Assembly: GCA_934643145.1 (NCBI GenBank)
Contig: CAKUBM010000008.1
Span: 25,059-89,058 of the forward strand
Source of the DNA: an uncultured Collinsella sp.
Lineage (GTDB): Bacteria > Actinomycetota > Coriobacteriia > Coriobacteriales > Coriobacteriaceae
DNA length: 64,000 nt
Reading direction: 5' to 3'
The position numbers and the translations under genes were made by a program. Positions 39,923 through 48,395 of the stretch are shown piece by piece. Within the stretch, counting starts at the first letter, position 1; every line of letters starts with the position of its first letter. The notes beneath the pieces are model-generated. The model was not told the DNA's origin. It made no database searches and saw only the letters and a list, made by a program, of their open reading frames with translations.

Positions 39923-40411
39923 TTATGCCTCGCGCAGCCAGTCAAACGCAATGCGCGGTGTGCCGTCCGACACATGCACGACGCCGACACGCTCGAACCC
40001 CGCCTTGGCGATGGCGCCCTGCATAGGCAGGTTGTCTTGGTGTGTGTCGATACGCAGATGGTCGATGCGTTCCTTGGCAAAGGCAAACATCGCGGCCGCG
40101 ACGCCATGCGTAGTGCCGTCGGATGCCACGCGGTGCAGCACAGCATACGGGGCATCGCTGCGCCACTGGCCGCCCTCAATCGCATCGTAGGAACTGTCCG
40201 GCCCCGGCAGAAAGGCAAACGTCGCCACCACGCGTCCGTCTTCCTCGCACACATAGCTACCGCCCGCGGCAATATCGCTTTTGAGCTGCTCGGCCGAGGG
40301 CGTGCCTACCGGCCACTGCGTGGCGTTGCCATGCGCGCGCATAAAAGCGCGGGCCGCGTCATAGATAGCCATGACGGCGGGAATGTCGGTATCGAGGGTT
40401 TTTCTGATCAT
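39923..40411 (-). CDS. GNAT acetyltransferase
   Basis: 162 residues. IRKTLDTDIPAVMAIYDAARAFM opens a typical GNAT; VLHRVASDGTTHGVAAAMFAFA is the acetyl-CoA region, in which the usual Q/RxxGxG/A loop is weak (GTTHGVA), and LRIDTHQDNLPMQGAIAKAGF is the C-terminal motif. Substrate unknown. The ATG at 40411 follows a GTG codon; there is no strong ribosome site. Confidence 0.88.
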   Translation of the reverse strand: MIRKTLDTDIPAVMAIYDAARAFMRAHGNATQWPVGTPSAEQLKSDIAAGGSYVCEEDGRVVATFAFLPGPDSSYDAIEGGQWRSDAPYAVLHRVASDGTTHGVAAAMFAFAKERIDHLRIDTHQDNLPMQGAIAKAGFERVGVVHVSDGTPRIAFDWLREA

Positions 40412-40488
40412 CACGCGGCGACCTCACGTTTATTGGTATCACTTTGATTGAGCAATGATACCAGCGTTTAGAGAGGGGCGCGGAGCGG

Positions 40489-40785
40489 ATGGGAAGCAAA
40501 AAGCGAGCCGCCTGGTCAAAGGCCAAAAGCGAGTTTTTGGGCGCTGCCACCGGCGGCGATATGAGCGGCCTGTTTGCGCGCGAAGGCGATCGTCGCGACG
40601 CTCTGGATGCCGAGCGCGACGAGGCCTGGCGCTACAAGTCGTGCGAGCGCAAGAACCGCTACGATACGCGCGCTGAGGCCGAAGCCGTTATGGCCGATTG
40701 CGAGAATCGTGGACGGCGCGGCCTGGCCTGCTACAAATGTGAGTACTGCGGCGGCTGGCATTTGACGTCGCACCCTTGGAAATAG
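40489..40785 (+). CDS. small basic protein with CxxC/CxxH zinc-ribbon-like end
   Basis: 98 residues, rich in Lys/Arg/Glu. The C terminus CYKCEYCGGWHLTSHP looks like a half zinc ribbon; the same end occurs in small actinobacterial proteins of unknown function. RYKSCERKNRYDTRAEAEAVMADCEN forms a helix-rich centre. The ATG at 40489 has GGAG three bases off. It has no operon partner. Function not recognised. Confidence 0.7.
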   Translation: MGSKKRAAWSKAKSEFLGAATGGDMSGLFAREGDRRDALDAERDEAWRYKSCERKNRYDTRAEAEAVMADCENRGRRGLACYKCEYCGGWHLTSHPWK

Positions 40786-40820
40786 CCCCCATCGGCGCGA
40801 TACCGACCATTGCGCACGGG

Positions 40821-41525
40821 CTACGGACGTGGCGGAACCAAGACATCGTAGCGAACGGCCTTGCCCGCCAGCTGATAGCTCGGCTTAACGCCGGCAAGTA
40901 GCGGCCCCTTCACCGGCCGCTTGATAACGACCTTGCGCGGCCGTGCCGCAAGCGCAGCTTTAACCAGCGCCTCCTCATCGGCACACGGCTGTTCCAAATG
41001 ATGCAAGAGTTGAAACTTCTTTTTGACCGCCGCGCTCTTGGTGCGCTCGGGAAACATGGGGTCCAGATACACCACGTCGGGAGTCGCGAGCTCGCCCTGC
41101 CCGATCAGCTCGGCCGTATGGCGAAGGCCGGCAATGCTGTCCTCGCCCGCATGTAAGCGCATGCGCGCCACGGCGGCAGCGAGCACCGAATCGCCCGCCG
41201 CTCGATCCAAGGCATCCTTGAGAAGCGCCGCGATCACGCAATCCTGTTCATACAGATCGACGGTAAAGCCCGCGGCTGCCAGCAGCAGCGAGTCCTCGCC
41301 AAAGCCCGCCGTGGCATCAATCGCCCATGGTTGCTCGATGCCTTTTGCGCGCGCAGCCTTCACCAGTAGCTCTTGCTGCAAACGGCCCTGTTTGAGCCGT
41401 GGAAGCATGCGGCCAAAATCGGCACGCAACTCCATCGTGCCGTCGGTGAGCGTAAGGCCCTCGGACGTCCGCACGAGCTCGAGCCCAGCAGTCCGAGCAA
41501 CAGAAAAGGGATCGACGACGCCCAT
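40821..41525 (-). CDS. rsmJ: 16S rRNA (guanine-1516-N2)-methyltransferase RsmJ
   Basis: 234 residues. AIDATAGFGEDSLLLAAAGF is the SAM-binding motif I and VYLDPMFPER the N2-guanine methyltransferase catalytic motif, both in RsmJ form; KSAAVKKKFQLLHHL and VVIKRPVKGPLL also match. The first in-frame GTG (41531) is too close to AAGGAG, so the ATG at 41525, five bases behind it, is the start. Next to a 47-residue membrane peptide gene on the same strand. Confidence 0.92.
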   Translation of the reverse strand: MGVVDPFSVARTAGLELVRTSEGLTLTDGTMELRADFGRMLPRLKQGRLQQELLVKAARAKGIEQPWAIDATAGFGEDSLLLAAAGFTVDLYEQDCVIAALLKDALDRAAGDSVLAAAVARMRLHAGEDSIAGLRHTAELIGQGELATPDVVYLDPMFPERTKSAAVKKKFQLLHHLEQPCADEEALVKAALAARPRKVVIKRPVKGPLLAGVKPSYQLAGKAVRYDVLVPPRP

Positions 41526-41588
41526 GGACACTCCTTAGCAAGCAAAACGAATACGTGGGCGCCGTTCATGTCGGCACCCAACCGTCCG

Positions 41589-41732
41589 CTATTGTCCCAC
41601 ACGCGACATGGTCCACAGCATCCCAATGCAAAGCACCGCCATCAATCCCGTGCACACGGCAGCGATCACAGAATCACCCATGCGCCTTCCCAACGACCGC
41701 GGTTCACGCACTTGCTCTGGTCCGTACATCAT
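41589..41732 (-). CDS. 47-residue single-pass membrane peptide
   Basis: Minus-strand ORF MMYGPEQVREPRSLGRRMG followed by DSVIAAVCTGLMAVLCIGMLW as a transmembrane helix and TMSRVGQ. AAGGAGGAGCC lies directly upstream of the ATG at 41732, as strong a ribosome site as any here. It ends 63 bp before rsmJ starts, so it may share a transcript. Function unknown. The positive residues before the helix suggest an inside N terminus. Confidence 0.72.
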   Translation of the reverse strand: MMYGPEQVREPRSLGRRMGDSVIAAVCTGLMAVLCIGMLWTMSRVGQ

Positions 41733-41960
41733 GGCTCCTCCTTAGACTCACTTCTTATCACGGCCTCATCATCGCAGCGCCGCGCATGAGCTGCCATCGA
41801 TTTGACTTACAGCTGGCTTTCCTTTTTGAAAGATTGCCCTGCACAGGCGAGAGACGCTTTCAAACGCATGCATCGCTCCGTTGAACTACAATGTGCTTCA
41901 CCATATACGCCGCAACCTGGGTGCGACAGATTCACCGCGCCCGCATCGAAAGGACCAGTT

Positions 41961-42362
41961 ATGAGCGCCGCTCGCAAGACACTCAAAATCCTTGCCCTGA
42001 TTTATTTTGTTCTGGGCATCGCCAGTCTCGTCATTGGAATCGCCGGCATCACGACCGGCAAGCTCGAGTCCACCTACGGATCGAATGCCATGCTCGCCGC
42101 GGCCGTGATTATCGCCAAGGGCGTTATCGACCTTGCCGCAGGTGTTGCGGGCATCAAGGGTGCCAACAAGCCTTCGCAGGTGGATGGCGCGTTTAAGCTC
42201 GGTATCATCGCCGCAGCCGCCACGCTCCTCCAGGCCGTGCTTACGCTTCCCGCGCTCGGCGGCGACGCCATCAACTTTGGCGCCTTTGTCATCGTGGTGT
42301 ACGACCTGTTCTTTATTCAGCAGGCACACGATGTCAAGGCCGAGAACAAGGATCGCCTGTAG
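41961..42362 (+). CDS. small four-helix membrane protein
   Basis: 133 residues with four hydrophobic segments: ILALIYFVLGIASLVIGIAGI, AMLAAAVIIAKGVIDLAAGVAGI, LGIIAAAATLLQAVLTLPAL and INFGAFVIVVYDLFFIQQAH. It looks like the DUF308/YphA-type or other small integral membrane families, but no exact match is recognised. The ATG at 41961 has AAAGGA; the upstream frame lacks a site. Single gene with a strong terminator. Confidence 0.8.
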   Translation: MSAARKTLKILALIYFVLGIASLVIGIAGITTGKLESTYGSNAMLAAAVIIAKGVIDLAAGVAGIKGANKPSQVDGAFKLGIIAAAATLLQAVLTLPALGGDAINFGAFVIVVYDLFFIQQAHDVKAENKDRL

Positions 42363-42398
42363 GCACCCGTCTCCCATAACCCCTGCTATCAAGCAGCC

Positions 42399-42437
42399 AA
42401 AAAGGGCCGATCGCGTTGCAACGCGGTCGGCCCTTTA
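42399..42437 (+). terminator. terminator of the small membrane protein gene
   Basis: AAAGGGCCGATCGCGTT pairs with AACGCGGTCGGCCCTTT. The A-run and T-run on opposite sides make it usable by the convergent rlmA gene as well. Confidence 0.9.
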
Positions 42438-42472
42438 CGTTTGCCCAGATAGAACCTGCCCTTTTTGGCAGG
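42438..42472 (+). repeat. CCCAGATAGAACCTGCC / GGCAGG repeat (family B, shortened copy)
   Basis: CGTTTGCCCAGATAGAACC is followed by TGCC-ctttttGGCA, the 20473-20574 family minus its central TAAACCTG. It ends 3 bp before the rlmA stop codon. Confidence 0.7.
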
Positions 42473-42475
42473 TTG

Positions 42476-43291
42476 TTAGCTGTGGCGGTACTCGGCGATG
42501 ATGAAGTCGATGTCGGTTTGGAGGGTGTCTAGGTTTGCCAGGCGCTCTTTGTCGGCGGGGCGCGTGCGGTAGTAGTACGGCGTCATCTGGAAAACGGCCT
42601 CGATGTCCGCTTGCGTTGCCAACGTAATGTTCGCCGTCACGCGCTGCGTGTCGACCAGCTTAAGCTCGGCGGTATGCGGCAGTTTTTCGTCGTTGAGGTA
42701 CGGAGTGTCGTAGAGCACTTCCTTGAGCCCAAAGAGATGGCGCGCACCCGGGACCACGGTGTAGAGCGAGCCCTCGGGCGCCAGCACGCGGGCAAACTCG
42801 CGCTCGTTAAAGGGAGCAAAAAGCTCGGTCACCATGTCGAACGAGCCATCCGCCACGGGGATGTCCTTCATGTTGGCGACGAAATACGTCGCGCCGCCTC
42901 GCTTGGCAGCCAGGCGCACCATTTCCTTGCCTAGGTCAAACCCGTAGGCATCAACGTTCGGCACCGAGCCCATGGCACTTGTGTAGTAGCCCTCGCCACA
43001 GCAGATGTCGAGCAAGTTCAGCGGTTTGTCCGTGGACGCCCCGTGCCTAGCCACTCGATCGCGCACCAGCTCGACCATCGCGTCGCGCAACGGCGCATAG
43101 TAGTCGCGATTCAGAAAGTCGCGACGGCTGCGCGCCTGCGACTTGGGATCGCCCATGGAGTCACCGCTCTTGGACGAGCGCAGCAGGTACAGATAGCCCT
43201 CACGTGCGCGGTCAAATCGATGTCCGCTCGTACATACAGCCCCACGCCCATCGTCCACCAACGGCTCATGGCAAACGGGACACAACAACAT
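42476..43291 (-). CDS. rlmA: 23S rRNA (guanine-745/748-N1)-methyltransferase RlmA-like
   Basis: 271 residues. An N-terminal zinc finger (CPVCHEPL, then CTSGHRFD) precedes LLDICCGEGYYT (SAM motif I). GDPKSQARSRRDFLNRDYYAPLRD and FAPFNEREFARVLAPEG are typical of RlmA, as is the C-terminal MTPYYYRTR. It methylates N1 of G745 or G748 in the tylosin/exit-tunnel hairpin. The ATG at 43291 has AAGGAG. A long family A palindrome lies just upstream. Confidence 0.88.
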   Translation of the reverse strand: MLLCPVCHEPLVDDGRGAVCTSGHRFDRAREGYLYLLRSSKSGDSMGDPKSQARSRRDFLNRDYYAPLRDAMVELVRDRVARHGASTDKPLNLLDICCGEGYYTSAMGSVPNVDAYGFDLGKEMVRLAAKRGGATYFVANMKDIPVADGSFDMVTELFAPFNEREFARVLAPEGSLYTVVPGARHLFGLKEVLYDTPYLNDEKLPHTAELKLVDTQRVTANITLATQADIEAVFQMTPYYYRTRPADKERLANLDTLQTDIDFIIAEYRHS

Positions 43292-43351
43292 GGCAACTCC
43301 TTAGCACGGACAACACGGCGCCCACCATTGTCTCACGCCTCCCCCACATGG

Positions 43352-43434
43352 CGGCACTTGGGGACGTTCCTTTTCTGCCGGCACTTTAGGAACGTCCCCA
43401 AGTGCCGGCAGAAAAGGAACGTCCCCAAGTGCCG
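43352..43434. repeat. 35-bp perfect palindrome with GGGGACGTTCC core (family A)
   Basis: The arm at 43352-43386 (starting CGGCACTTGGGGACGTTCC) pairs without mismatch with 43400-43434. The 13-nt spacer TAGGAACGTCCCC also pairs with the left core, so two alternative folds exist. It occupies the divergent gap between rlmA and the MATE gene. Confidence 0.95.
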
Positions 43435-43504
43435 GGTGGTCGTATTAGGAGTATCATCGTCTGCGCAAATTAGCATTGAAGCGCATATAAGAGATTGAGA
43501 GCGT

Positions 43505-44887
43505 ATGGCTGATACCTCATCTAAGCACATTGACATGACGACCGGCTCGCTGTGGCGCAACATTCCCCTGTTCGCCTTTCCCGTTGCCGCGACGAGCATC
43601 CTCGAGCAACTGTCGAACCTCATCGCCACAGTCATTATCGGCAACTTCTCGGGCGACCAGGGAACCCTTGCCATGGCAGCAGTTGGTTCCAACGTTCCGC
43701 TTACCAGTCTTATGCTCAACCTGTTTATTGGCATGTCGCTTGGCTCCAACGTGGTTATCGCCAACGCTATCGGCCGCAACGACCAAAACATGGTCAAGCG
43801 CGCCGTCCACACCTCGATCCTCATGGCACTCGTGGGCTTTGTCGTCATCGCACTGGGCGAAATCTTTGCCGAGCCTATGCTCGCCGCGCTCAACGTCCCC
43901 GCCGAGACCATGCCGCTCGCATCGCTCTACCTGCGCGTCTTTTTGCTGAGCATGCCCTCGATCTTGCTCTACAACTTCGAGGCCGCGATCTTCCGCTCCG
44001 TCGGTATTACCCGCATGCCGCTCCAGGCGCTCGCCGTGTCCACCGTCCTCAATATCGGCTTGGACCTCATCTTTGTTCCCGTGCTCCATTGGGGCGTCGC
44101 CGGCGTGGCCATCGCCACGGCCATCGCCTATACGACGAGCGCCGTCACACTCTTTGCCCGCCTGCTCAAGACCGACTCCGTCGTCCGCGTCACCCCGCGC
44201 GACCTTGCTATCGACCCTGTCGCCCTTAAGCGCATCGTCAAGATCGGCCTGCCCGCCGGCGTCCAGAGCGCCGTCTTTGCCGTCGCCAACATCATCATCC
44301 AGTCCGCCATCAACAGCCTGGGCACCGAGGTCATGGCGGCCTCCAGCGCGGCCATGAGCCTAGAGTACGTGTGTTACAACCTACTCAACAGCTTTAGCCA
44401 GGCCTGCACCACCTTTGTGGGACAGAACCACGGCGCGCGCCAGATCGACCGCTGCACCAAGACACTCAAGGTCTGCCTGGTCGAAGGCGGCATTGTCGCG
44501 CTCACCACCATCGCCATCATTGTCGGCTTGGGACGCGAGATCCTGTCGCTCTTTAACAGCGATCCCAATATCGTCTCGATCGGCTATATCCGCGTGTGCT
44601 CGATCTTCCCCGCGTACGCCTTTAGCATGTTCTATGAAAACATGTCCGGCTACCTGCGCGGCTTTGGCATCTCGCTCATGCCCGCCCTCATCACCATGAT
44701 CTGTGTCTGCGGCATTCGCTTCTACTGGGTGTTCTGCGTCTTCCCGCACTTCCGCACGTTCGCGAACATCATGATGGTCTACCCCATCAGCCTGGGCACT
44801 ACCGCGTTCTTTATGGTCGTAGCCGTGCTGCTCTGTCATCCCGCGCGCACCTACCGCCTGGCCCAGGCCAAGGCAGAGGCGCGCTAG
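43505..44887 (+). CDS. MATE-family efflux transporter
   Basis: 460 residues, 12 hydrophobic segments in two six-helix halves. LWRNIPLFAFPVAATSILEQL, the VIGNFSGDQGTLAMAAVG stretch and VGQNHGARQIDRCTK are MatE motifs (DinF/NorM branch). It exports cationic compounds by Na+ or H+ antiport. The ATG at 43505 has GAGAG. It is followed convergently by a LysR gene 26 bp on, without an obvious hairpin. Confidence 0.9.
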   Translation: MADTSSKHIDMTTGSLWRNIPLFAFPVAATSILEQLSNLIATVIIGNFSGDQGTLAMAAVGSNVPLTSLMLNLFIGMSLGSNVVIANAIGRNDQNMVKRAVHTSILMALVGFVVIALGEIFAEPMLAALNVPAETMPLASLYLRVFLLSMPSILLYNFEAAIFRSVGITRMPLQALAVSTVLNIGLDLIFVPVLHWGVAGVAIATAIAYTTSAVTLFARLLKTDSVVRVTPRDLAIDPVALKRIVKIGLPAGVQSAVFAVANIIIQSAINSLGTEVMAASSAAMSLEYVCYNLLNSFSQACTTFVGQNHGARQIDRCTKTLKVCLVEGGIVALTTIAIIVGLGREILSLFNSDPNIVSIGYIRVCSIFPAYAFSMFYENMSGYLRGFGISLMPALITMICVCGIRFYWVFCVFPHFRTFANIMMVYPISLGTTAFFMVVAVLLCHPARTYRLAQAKAEAR

Positions 44888-44913
44888 ACAAAACCTCAAG
44901 CGCCGCGCAATCG

Positions 44914-45780
44914 CTAATTGACGATATGCGAGCTCATGTAATCGATAAAGCGCCTGGTGGCAATGGGCATGGTGTCCCAGCTGCGCCAGGCTGCCACCAC
45001 GTCGCGCGAAGGGGCATGTACGATGGGGCGCACGCGAATATCGGCCCTCATGCCCTCGACGGTACGGCGGTAGAGCATACTCACGCCTAGGCCCTCCTCC
45101 ACCATCGCCATAATGGTGTAATCGTCGGTAACCTCGCTCGTCACATGCGGCGATAGCCCGTGCGCGGCAAACGCGTCGAGTACCAGGCTCTGCTCACCCT
45201 CATCCAGCAGCACAAACGGCTCGGACGCCAAATCGGCAAGCGTGACCTTTTCCTTTGCCGCCAGCGGATGCGTCGCCGGCAGCAGTGCCACGAGCTCATC
45301 GTGATAGACCACGCGCTTCTGCAGCCCGGCGGTAAATCCACGCGCCGTAAAGCAAAAGTCAACCACACCGTCGTGCACCCACTGGGCGTTGCGCGTGTAA
45401 TCGCCCTGCTTGAGGGTAAAGCGCACACCCGGATGCAGCGTGCCAAAGTCGCGGATCACGCGCGGCAGCATGGTTCGGCTCACGTTGGTAAACGTCGCAA
45501 TGCGAATATCGGTCGAGGACAGGCCCAACAGCTCCTGGCGCTTGCCCTCGAGCTCGGCTTCGGCCGTTACGATTTGGCGCAGATACGGCAGGTACTGCTT
45601 GCCGTCGCGCGTAAGCGAAACACCCTGTTTTCCGCGCTCGATAAGCGTGGTGCCTAGCTCGCGTTCGAGCGCTTTGACGGCCTGGCTCACCGCACTTTGC
45701 GTATAGCCCAGCCCATCGGCCGCGCCCTTCAGGCTGCCGCAATCGACCACCATACACACAATCTGATACCGGGATGCCAT
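44914..45780 (-). CDS. LysR-family transcriptional regulator
   Basis: 288 residues. HTH: VVDCGSLKGAADGLGYTQSAVSQAVKALERELGTTLI. The effector domain has IATFTNVSRTMLPRVIRDF and DDYTIMAMVEEGLGVSMLYRR, which closely track the LysR at 5497-6354 (IGTFSSVATHVLPPVIARF; DDYAIMAMVEDGLGVSVLP). It faces an EamA transporter across 158 bp, the same layout as the first pair. Starts at the ATG at 45780. Confidence 0.92.
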   Translation of the reverse strand: MASRYQIVCMVVDCGSLKGAADGLGYTQSAVSQAVKALERELGTTLIERGKQGVSLTRDGKQYLPYLRQIVTAEAELEGKRQELLGLSSTDIRIATFTNVSRTMLPRVIRDFGTLHPGVRFTLKQGDYTRNAQWVHDGVVDFCFTARGFTAGLQKRVVYHDELVALLPATHPLAAKEKVTLADLASEPFVLLDEGEQSLVLDAFAAHGLSPHVTSEVTDDYTIMAMVEEGLGVSMLYRRTVEGMRADIRVRPIVHAPSRDVVAAWRSWDTMPIATRRFIDYMSSHIVN

Positions 45781-45839
45781 CGTGCCTCCACAACGATGCA
45801 GCCGTAAAACGTTTTGCCAGCGCTTTTTCTACCTACATT

Positions 45840-45858
45840 AGTATTGCTTAATCATACT
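45840..45858. promoter_or_regulatory. possible LysR site AGTAT-N9-ATACT
   Basis: A short dyad in the LysR/EamA divergent gap, of the T-N11-A class bound by LysR proteins. Only five bases per arm, so support is weak. Confidence 0.3.
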
Positions 45859-45938
45859 GAAGATACATTCGCTTTACTACATCCAAATCTGGGGGCAGAA
45901 TCCTTTTTGCGAAACCGTTCTGTAACAAAAGGAGTCCC

Positions 45939-46841
45939 ATGGATCGCAAAAAAGCAATCGCGCTCTCGTTTTCCGTTCCCGTCGCATGGGGCTTTTCGTA
46001 CCCCCTCATGAAGATCGGCATGGACAGCATGAACGCCACGAGCATCGTTGCGCTGCGCTGCATCATCGCCTTTGTGGCCTGCCTGTTGCTCTTCCACAAG
46101 CACGCGCTGCGCATCAACCGCGACCTCATGGTTCGCGCCGCCATCATCGGCGCCATCATGGCAACCGAGCTCACCTGCATGTGCTTGGGCTCCAGCCTTA
46201 CCTCCGCCTCCACCGCCGGCTTTTTGCAGAGCCTGACGGTCGTGATCGTGCCGTTTGCCAACGCCGCCCTGCTGCGTCGCGCCCCCGAGCGCAAGGTACT
46301 CATCGGCACCGCCATCGTCACCTGCGGTATGCTGCTGCTCTCGGGTGCCGACTTTACCAGCCTGAATCCCGGCGCGATCATCATGTTGCTCTCAGCCTTT
46401 ATCTATGCCAGCCACATCATTGTGGCGAAGCGCTTTGTCGAAGATGTCGACCCGCTGGCTCTGGGCGTTTGGCAGCTGGGCTTTGGCGGCCTGTTCTCGG
46501 GCATCGCCGCGTTCGTCTTTGGCGGCTTCACGCTTCCCAGCACGCCCAACGAAATCGTCGTGGTCATCGCGCTCGCACTCATCTGCTCTGCCTACGGCTT
46601 TATCACCCAGACGCTCGTGCAGCCCCACGTGCCCGCCGAGACCACCGGCTTTGCCTTCTCGCTGGAGCCGGTCTGCTCCGCCGTCTTCTCGTTCTTCCTG
46701 GTCGGCGAGGTCCTGAGCCCCATCGCCTTCTTTGGCGCCGCCCTCATCCTCACCGGCGTGATGGTGGCAACCGTCGAGCTCCCGCGCCTTCGCTCGCAAG
46801 GACACGCTCACATGGCAGGAGCGCCCGAGCGCGTCTCGTAG
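45939..46841 (+). CDS. EamA/DMT-family transporter
   Basis: 300 residues, about ten hydrophobic segments. SFSVPVAWGFSYPLMKIGMDSM, STAGFLQSLTVVIVP and FAFSLEPVCSAVFSFFLVGEVLS are typical of the family; the last is the conserved EPV/VGE region of the second repeat. The strong AAAAGGAG site precedes the ATG at 45939. The neighbouring LysR probably controls it. Substrate unknown. Confidence 0.9.
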   Translation: MDRKKAIALSFSVPVAWGFSYPLMKIGMDSMNATSIVALRCIIAFVACLLLFHKHALRINRDLMVRAAIIGAIMATELTCMCLGSSLTSASTAGFLQSLTVVIVPFANAALLRRAPERKVLIGTAIVTCGMLLLSGADFTSLNPGAIIMLLSAFIYASHIIVAKRFVEDVDPLALGVWQLGFGGLFSGIAAFVFGGFTLPSTPNEIVVVIALALICSAYGFITQTLVQPHVPAETTGFAFSLEPVCSAVFSFFLVGEVLSPIAFFGAALILTGVMVATVELPRLRSQGHAHMAGAPERVS

Positions 46842-46929
46842 ACCCCACTCTTCATGCAGCCGCGGCATAAAGGCAACCGGTGCGCCTTTACAATAGATGC
46901 CAACAGAGCATCTGCCGTAAAGGAGCCCC

Positions 46930-47655
46930 ATGGACACCGCAACTCGCAACCGCAACATAGCAACTTGGTTGGGCGATGCGCCGCAGCCGGTACGTGACAC
47001 AACGAACCAGCTGCTCGAGCGCATCGCCCTTTTACGTGCCGAGCAAACCATCTACCCGGCACAAGACGACATCCTCAATGCCCTCGCCTATACGCCGGCC
47101 AACCAGGTCAAGGTTATCATCTTGGGTCAAGACCCTTATCACGGACCCAACCAGGCAATGGGGCTGTCGTTCTCGGTCCCCGCGTCGCAAACCAAGTTGC
47201 CGCCGAGCCTGCGCAACATTTACAAGGAGCTCAATGCCGATCTAGGCTGCCCCATTCCCGCCACGGGAGACCTAACCCCATGGGCACAACAGGGCGTCCT
47301 GCTTCTCAACACCACGCTCACCGTGCGCGAGCATGCCGCCAATTCGCACGCCAAGCTGGGCTGGAGCACGCTGACCGACTACGTCATCGAGCGCTGCTGC
47401 CAGCTGCCCCAGCCGGTAGTCTTTTTGGCATGGGGTCGCTTTGCCCAGCAGATGGTCGAAGGCAAGCTCGCCGCGACCGGCGCGGGCAAGGCAACCGGCA
47501 AGTTCTGCCTGGCCTCTACGCACCCTTCGCCGCTTTCGGCCAACCGTGCCACGGCAGAACTCCCCGCTTTTATGGGGTCGCGTCCCTTCTCGGCAGCCAA
47601 TCGGCTACTCGAACAGCGCGGCTCGGTCCCCGTCAACTGGACTTGCCTCGGCTAA
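46930..47655 (+). CDS. ung: uracil-DNA glycosylase
   Basis: 241-residue family 1 UDG, which removes uracil from DNA. ILGQDPYHGPNQAMGLSF has the catalytic Asp (water-activating loop), LLNTTLTV the uracil pocket Asn, and STHPSPLSANR the Leu intercalation loop with the catalytic His. AAAGGAG precedes the ATG. Its terminator is shared with the convergent SDR gene. Confidence 0.97.
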   Translation: MDTATRNRNIATWLGDAPQPVRDTTNQLLERIALLRAEQTIYPAQDDILNALAYTPANQVKVIILGQDPYHGPNQAMGLSFSVPASQTKLPPSLRNIYKELNADLGCPIPATGDLTPWAQQGVLLLNTTLTVREHAANSHAKLGWSTLTDYVIERCCQLPQPVVFLAWGRFAQQMVEGKLAATGAGKATGKFCLASTHPSPLSANRATAELPAFMGSRPFSAANRLLEQRGSVPVNWTCLG

Positions 47656-47669
47656 AAATCGATACATCA

Positions 47670-47705
47670 AAAACGCGCCCGACGGCTTTCCATCGGGCGC
47701 GTTTC
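47670..47705. terminator. bidirectional terminator between ung and the SDR gene
   Basis: AAACGCGCCCGA pairs with TCGGGCGCGTTT, flanked by an A-run on one side and TTT on the other. Confidence 0.9.
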
Positions 47706-48386
47706 CTATTCGGGCCAAATAAATTGTGTGCGGCCGGCCTCGCCGCCATCGATCAGCAGGCTCTGCCCGGTCATAAAACGGTTGGTCACGCCCACAAAGT
47801 AGATCCACTCGGCGATCTCTTGGGCGGTGGCCCAGCGTTTAAGCGGCGTGAGCTCCATAATCTGGTTCCACAGGCGTTCGTCTTCCATCACGCAACGGTT
47901 GAGCGGCGTGATAACGCCGCCCGGGTCCACACTGTTGGCGATGGCCTGCGGCGCCAGGCGGTTTGCAAGGTTCTTGGTGTAGGCGATAACGCCACCCTTG
48001 CTGGCAGCATAGGCGGGAAACTCCGATCCCGTATGTCCGCTCGCCGACCCCACATTGACCACGGATTGGATAGCAGGCGCTGGCTTGGCGGCAAGCCCCT
48101 CTCCCACAAAGGCGTAGCGCTCGGTCACGTTGATGGTGCCACGCAGGTTGGCGGCAATGTCATCGGCCGAATCCTGTACACCGGCAACGTTCACGATTAC
48201 CTGAGGCTCAAGGTCGCCTGGAAACGAGTTAGGCTCGCGGACATCAACGATCAGATGGCGGTAGCGCTCGTGTTCGATCGCCGCCGGCAGCAGATCAAAG
48301 CCCACGACCTCGTGACCCTCGTCCAAAAAGCGCTGCACACACGCGGTTCCGATACCGCCCGAGGCGCCCGTGATCAAAACCCGCAT
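47706..48386 (-). CDS. short-chain dehydrogenase/reductase
   Basis: 226 residues. TGASGGIG is the cofactor glycine motif, VNVAG the strand-4 motif, SVVNVGSASG the catalytic Ser region and YAASKGG the Tyr/Lys pair; DPGGVITP follows. The absence of a basic residue after the glycine loop, with FDLLP at strand 2 (Asp), suggests NAD(H). It starts 9 bp after the queuosine-type transporter stop, so the two are one operon; a shared pathway is not obvious. Confidence 0.9.
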   Translation of the reverse strand: MRVLITGASGGIGTACVQRFLDEGHEVVGFDLLPAAIEHERYRHLIVDVREPNSFPGDLEPQVIVNVAGVQDSADDIAANLRGTINVTERYAFVGEGLAAKPAPAIQSVVNVGSASGHTGSEFPAYAASKGGVIAYTKNLANRLAPQAIANSVDPGGVITPLNRCVMEDERLWNQIMELTPLKRWATAQEIAEWIYFVGVTNRFMTGQSLLIDGGEAGRTQFIWPE

Positions 48387-48395
48387 ACTTGCTCC

